A DNA stretch of 64,000 nucleotides from Clostridia bacterium (GTDB lineage Bacteria > Bacillota > Clostridia > Oscillospirales > Acutalibacteraceae), in contig JAFQSY010000004.1 in assembly GCA_017409265.1 (NCBI GenBank), positions 1-64,000 of the forward strand, written 5' to 3'. A program made the position numbers and the translations under genes. Under the pieces are notes generated by a model. That model made no database searches and was not told the origin of the DNA. It saw only the letters and a program-made list of their open reading frames with translations. This document shows positions 61,686 through 64,000 of this stretch, piece by piece. Each line of letters opens with the position of its first letter. Position 1 is the first letter of the stretch.

Positions 61686-62215
61686 TATTTGTTTCTCCTT
61701 CTGCCTTTGATATCTTTACGCTTGTTTCTGTTGGGATACATGGGCTGACCGTATCTGCCTCTGTTAAGAAGCTCGGGAGTGAGGAAGCGCTCTTTGGTTG
61801 CATATGCACCGCATAGATTTGACCAGCCTTCACAGTACGCACGGTAATACGAAACGCCCTTTTCCTTGCGCAATTTGACAAAACAAGGAAGATTGCACCA
61901 TATTACCGACGGAAGCGCAATAACAATCATAAACAGAGGTCCGAGAATAAGTGACTGAACTGTATGTCCGTATTCATGGATTTTTGTATCGTGGAGAGCA
62001 TCGCCCTCACGGTTTTTGTTAATAAAAATAAACATTCCGAGCGATACTCCGCCGAAATTCTTTTTGTCGATATAGGTTATCAGCGCATGATGATACCATT
62101 CGCTCTCGGCACCCTTTGATTTGTAAATCGCAAGCATGATTAACCCCATGATATTCTGCACAATTGCATAGGTAAATTGCCAGAGATAAAACAGAATTGC
62201 CCTTAAAATTTTCAC
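61685..62215 (-). CDS. Membrane protein with HEYGH zinc-protease-like motif
   Basis: 176 residues if GTG 62215 is used (GGGTGAT 7 nt upstream in effect; the longest frame starts at GTG 62227). Hydrophobic spans at about 5-30 and 105-125. DTKIHEYGHTVQSLILG contains an HExxH-like HEYGH, the zinc-binding and catalytic signature of metalloproteases, followed by YRAYCEGWSNLCGAYA. C terminus basic (NRNKRKDIKGRRRNK). The family is not recognised. First gene of the pentose operon, sharing a base with the symporter. Confidence 0.7.
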   Translation of the reverse strand: MKILRAILFYLWQFTYAIVQNIMGLIMLAIYKSKGAESEWYHHALITYIDKKNFGGVSLGMFIFINKNREGDALHDTKIHEYGHTVQSLILGPLFMIVIALPSVIWCNLPCFVKLRKEKGVSYYRAYCEGWSNLCGAYATKERFLTPELLNRGRYGQPMYPNRNKRKDIKGRRRNK

Positions 62216-62302
62216 ATAATCACCCACTATAATTACAATTAAATTTATGATACCATAATTTTAATATTTTTGCAAGATAATATATTATAATCTTTATAAA
62301 TG

Positions 62303-62331
62303 TTGACAATAAAGAAATCGTGTGCTATACT
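62303..62331 (+). promoter_or_regulatory. Promoter of ileS
   Basis: TTGACA (62303-62308), 17 bp, TATACT (62326-62331). The 86-nt leader has a GTGCGG/CCGCAC hairpin (62353-62374) with T residues in its loop but no T-box sequence. Confidence 0.75.
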
Positions 62332-62423
62332 TTTTCAGTATATAATCGATTCGTGCGGTCTTTTTTTGCCGCACAAAATCAAGGTAATAATCAAGATTCT
62401 CAAATAAATCGGAGGAATGCAAA

Positions 62424-64000
62424 ATGTACGAAAAGGTTTCGTCGAATTTTGATTTCGTGACCAGAGAAAAAGCTGTTCTTGATTTCTGGAAAGAAAATCA
62501 GATTTTCGAAAAGAGCATTGAAGAGCGTAAGGGCTGTCCGACATACACTTTCTATGACGGTCCCCCCACCGCTAACGGCAAACCCCATATCGGCCATGTT
62601 CTTACCCGCGTTATCAAGGATATGATTCCCAGATACAGAACAATGAAGGGCTACATGGTTCCCAGAAAAGCAGGTTGGGATACTCACGGTCTCCCCGTTG
62701 AGCTTGAAATCGAAAAAGAGCTCGGCATCAACGGCAAGGAACAGATTGAAAACTACGGTCTTGAACCCTTCATCGGCAGATGTAAGGAAAGCGTTTGGAA
62801 GTATAAAGGAATGTGGGAGGATTTTTCCGGCACAGTCGGCTTCTGGGCTGATATGGATAATCCCTATGTTACCTACCACAACAGCTACATTGAGTCCATC
62901 TGGTGGTCACTCAAGGAAATCTGGAACAAGGGTCTTCTTTACAAGGGCTTCAAAATTGTTCCCTACTGCCCCAGATGCGGAACACCCCTTTCTTCACACG
63001 AAGTTGCACAGGGTTATAAGGCCGTCAAAGAGCGTTCGGCAGTTGTAAGATTCAAGGTTATTGGCGAAGATGCCTATTTCCTTGCATGGACAACAACCCC
63101 CTGGACTCTCCCCTCAAACTGCGCTCTCTGCGTTAATCCCGAAGAAACATACTGCAAGGTCAAAGCAGCAGACGGCTACACATATTATATGGCAAAGGCT
63201 CTGCTTGACAATGTTCTCGGTTCACTCGGCGACAAGGAAAACGGCATCGAGGCTTATGAGATTCTTGAAACCTATGTAGGCACAGACCTTGAATATAAAG
63301 AATATGAGCCACTCTTTGCATGCGCAGGCGAGGTTGCAAAGAAACAAAACAAAAAGGCTCATTTCGTGACTGTTGATAATTACGTTACCATGTCAGACGG
63401 TACAGGTATCGTTCATATCGCTCCTGCATTCGGTGAGGACGACGCAAAAGTCGGCAGAGCTTACGACCTTCCTTTCGTTCAGTTTGTTGACGGCAAGGGA
63501 AACATGACTGAAGAAACCCCCTATGCAGGCATGTTTGTTAAGGATGCAGACCCCAAAATTCTTGTTGACCTTGACAGCGAAGGTAAGCTCTTCTCCGCTC
63601 CGAAGTTTGAGCACGACTATCCCTTCTGCTGGAGATGCGACACTCCGCTCATCTATTACGCAAGAGAATCCTGGTTCATCAAGATGACAGCCGTTAAGGA
63701 TAATCTTGTTAAGAACAACAACACCGTAAACTGGATTCCCGAAAGCATCGGTAAGGGCAGATTCGGTGACTGGCTTGAAAACATTCAGGACTGGGGCATC
63801 AGCCGTAACCGTTATTGGGGTACACCCCTCAACATCTGGGAATGCGAATGCGGCCACAGACATTCAATCGGTTCAATTGAAGAACTTAAATCAATGAGCA
63901 GCAATTGCCCCGATAACATTGAGCTCCACCGTCCGTTCATTGACGATGTTACAATCAAGTGCGAAAAGTGCGGCAGCGAAATGAAGAGAGTTCCCGAGGT
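62424..64000 (+). CDS. ileS: Isoleucyl-tRNA synthetase, IleS2 type (3' truncated by window)
   Basis: First 525 codons, start ATG 62424 with GGAGG. Open to the window end. FYDGPPTANGKPHIGHVLTR holds the HIGH motif; PTANGKPHIGH and the GWDTHGLPVELE follow-up are the eukaryote-like IleS2 form rather than the PYANG form of E. coli IleS. The editing domain starts near TTTPWTLPSNCALCVN. Two CxxC pairs (YCPRCGTP, WRCDTP) and IWECECGHRH can be seen. The KMSKS motif lies beyond the window. Confidence 0.95.
   Translation, partial: MYEKVSSNFDFVTREKAVLDFWKENQIFEKSIEERKGCPTYTFYDGPPTANGKPHIGHVLTRVIKDMIPRYRTMKGYMVPRKAGWDTHGLPVELEIEKELGINGKEQIENYGLEPFIGRCKESVWKYKGMWEDFSGTVGFWADMDNPYVTYHNSYIESIWWSLKEIWNKGLLYKGFKIVPYCPRCGTPLSSHEVAQGYKAVKERSAVVRFKVIGEDAYFLAWTTTPWTLPSNCALCVNPEETYCKVKAADGYTYYMAKALLDNVLGSLGDKENGIEAYEILETYVGTDLEYKEYEPLFACAGEVAKKQNKKAHFVTVDNYVTMSDGTGIVHIAPAFGEDDAKVGRAYDLPFVQFVDGKGNMTEETPYAGMFVKDADPKILVDLDSEGKLFSAPKFEHDYPFCWRCDTPLIYYARESWFIKMTAVKDNLVKNNNTVNWIPESIGKGRFGDWLENIQDWGISRNRYWGTPLNIWECECGHRHSIGSIEELKSMSSNCPDNIELHRPFIDDVTIKCEKCGSEMKRVPE

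Noticed and set aside
62228..62423. T-box leader of ileS
   Set aside because: The promoter is clear but the 86-nt leader lacks the T-box core sequence and the specifier stem; only a small hairpin is present.
1..64000. CRISPR arrays, rRNA operons, insertion-sequence transposases
   Set aside because: No regularly spaced repeats, rRNA-like sequence or transposase frame was seen on reading the window.

Overview
The window is a low-to-moderate GC Firmicutes chromosome. It most resembles a spore-forming gut clostridium (Oscillospirales/Ruminococcaceae-like): sigma-A type promoters (TTGACA-N17-TATAAT), GGAGG ribosome sites, frequent TTG/GTG starts, sporulation genes (spoIID, bofA) and a Gram-positive wall-polymer locus. 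No taxon marker such as 16S rRNA is present, so this placement is inference.

Region 1 (1-575) is the end of an alpha/beta hydrolase gene and its terminator. Region 2 (576-6601) is a compact 6.0-kb integrated element lodged in the 3' half of tRNA-Arg(ACG). It is bounded by 45-bp direct repeats and has identical 20-bp arm-type repeats near both ends. A rightward repressor-integrase pair faces a leftward operon of HTH, excisionase-like, replisome-organiser, DnaB-like helicase and small genes, and a 22-codon hydrophobic peptide gene has its own promoter. The layout resembles a minimal phage satellite (PICI-like), but no packaging, capsid or conjugation gene is recognisable. The integrase carries an XRE-like HTH inserted in its core-binding domain and is interrupted there by an in-frame TAA.

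Region 3 (6557-21687) is core chromosome: tRNA-Arg, PAP2 phosphatase, FemAB-like transferase, ThuA, dUTPase, DegV, SpoIID, citrate synthase, transporters, the darA-holB-ricT cluster, a ferredoxin, a secreted metallophosphoesterase with an attenuator-like leader, and TspO. Region 4 (21694-24917) holds a secreted lipase-like protein and a small regulatory island. In that island a promoter whose 17-bp spacer contains a perfect Gram-positive SOS box controls a sigma4/XRE fusion gene, divergent from an XRE-S24 repressor.

Region 5 (24914-36875) is cell division and envelope: CdaR-like regulator, ftsE, ftsX, a coiled-coil M23 hydrolase (PcsB/EnvC-like) and a CtpA-type protease in one run, then murA, a WalJ-like hydrolase, a second M23 protein, rlmH, gapA and a pseudouridine synthase. 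Region 6 (36957-48493) has an unknown Cys-rich protein gene whose start lies in a long hairpin, then greA and lysS, followed by a teichoic-acid-like locus (two GT2 enzymes, TagGH exporter, TarI/TarJ for CDP-ribitol, another GT2, two glycerophosphotransferase-like polymerases) and tRNA-Gln(CTG).

Region 7 (48494-64000) is sugar metabolism: two GH78 rhamnosidase-type enzymes, yaaL-bofA, manA, an ABC-F ATPase, a GNAT acetyltransferase, a Gfo/Idh oxidoreductase and a leftward operon (HEYGH membrane protein, GPH symporter, DUF4364 protein, araD). The window ends inside an IleS2-type isoleucyl-tRNA synthetase gene. All functions come from reading motifs by eye; no database search was run.
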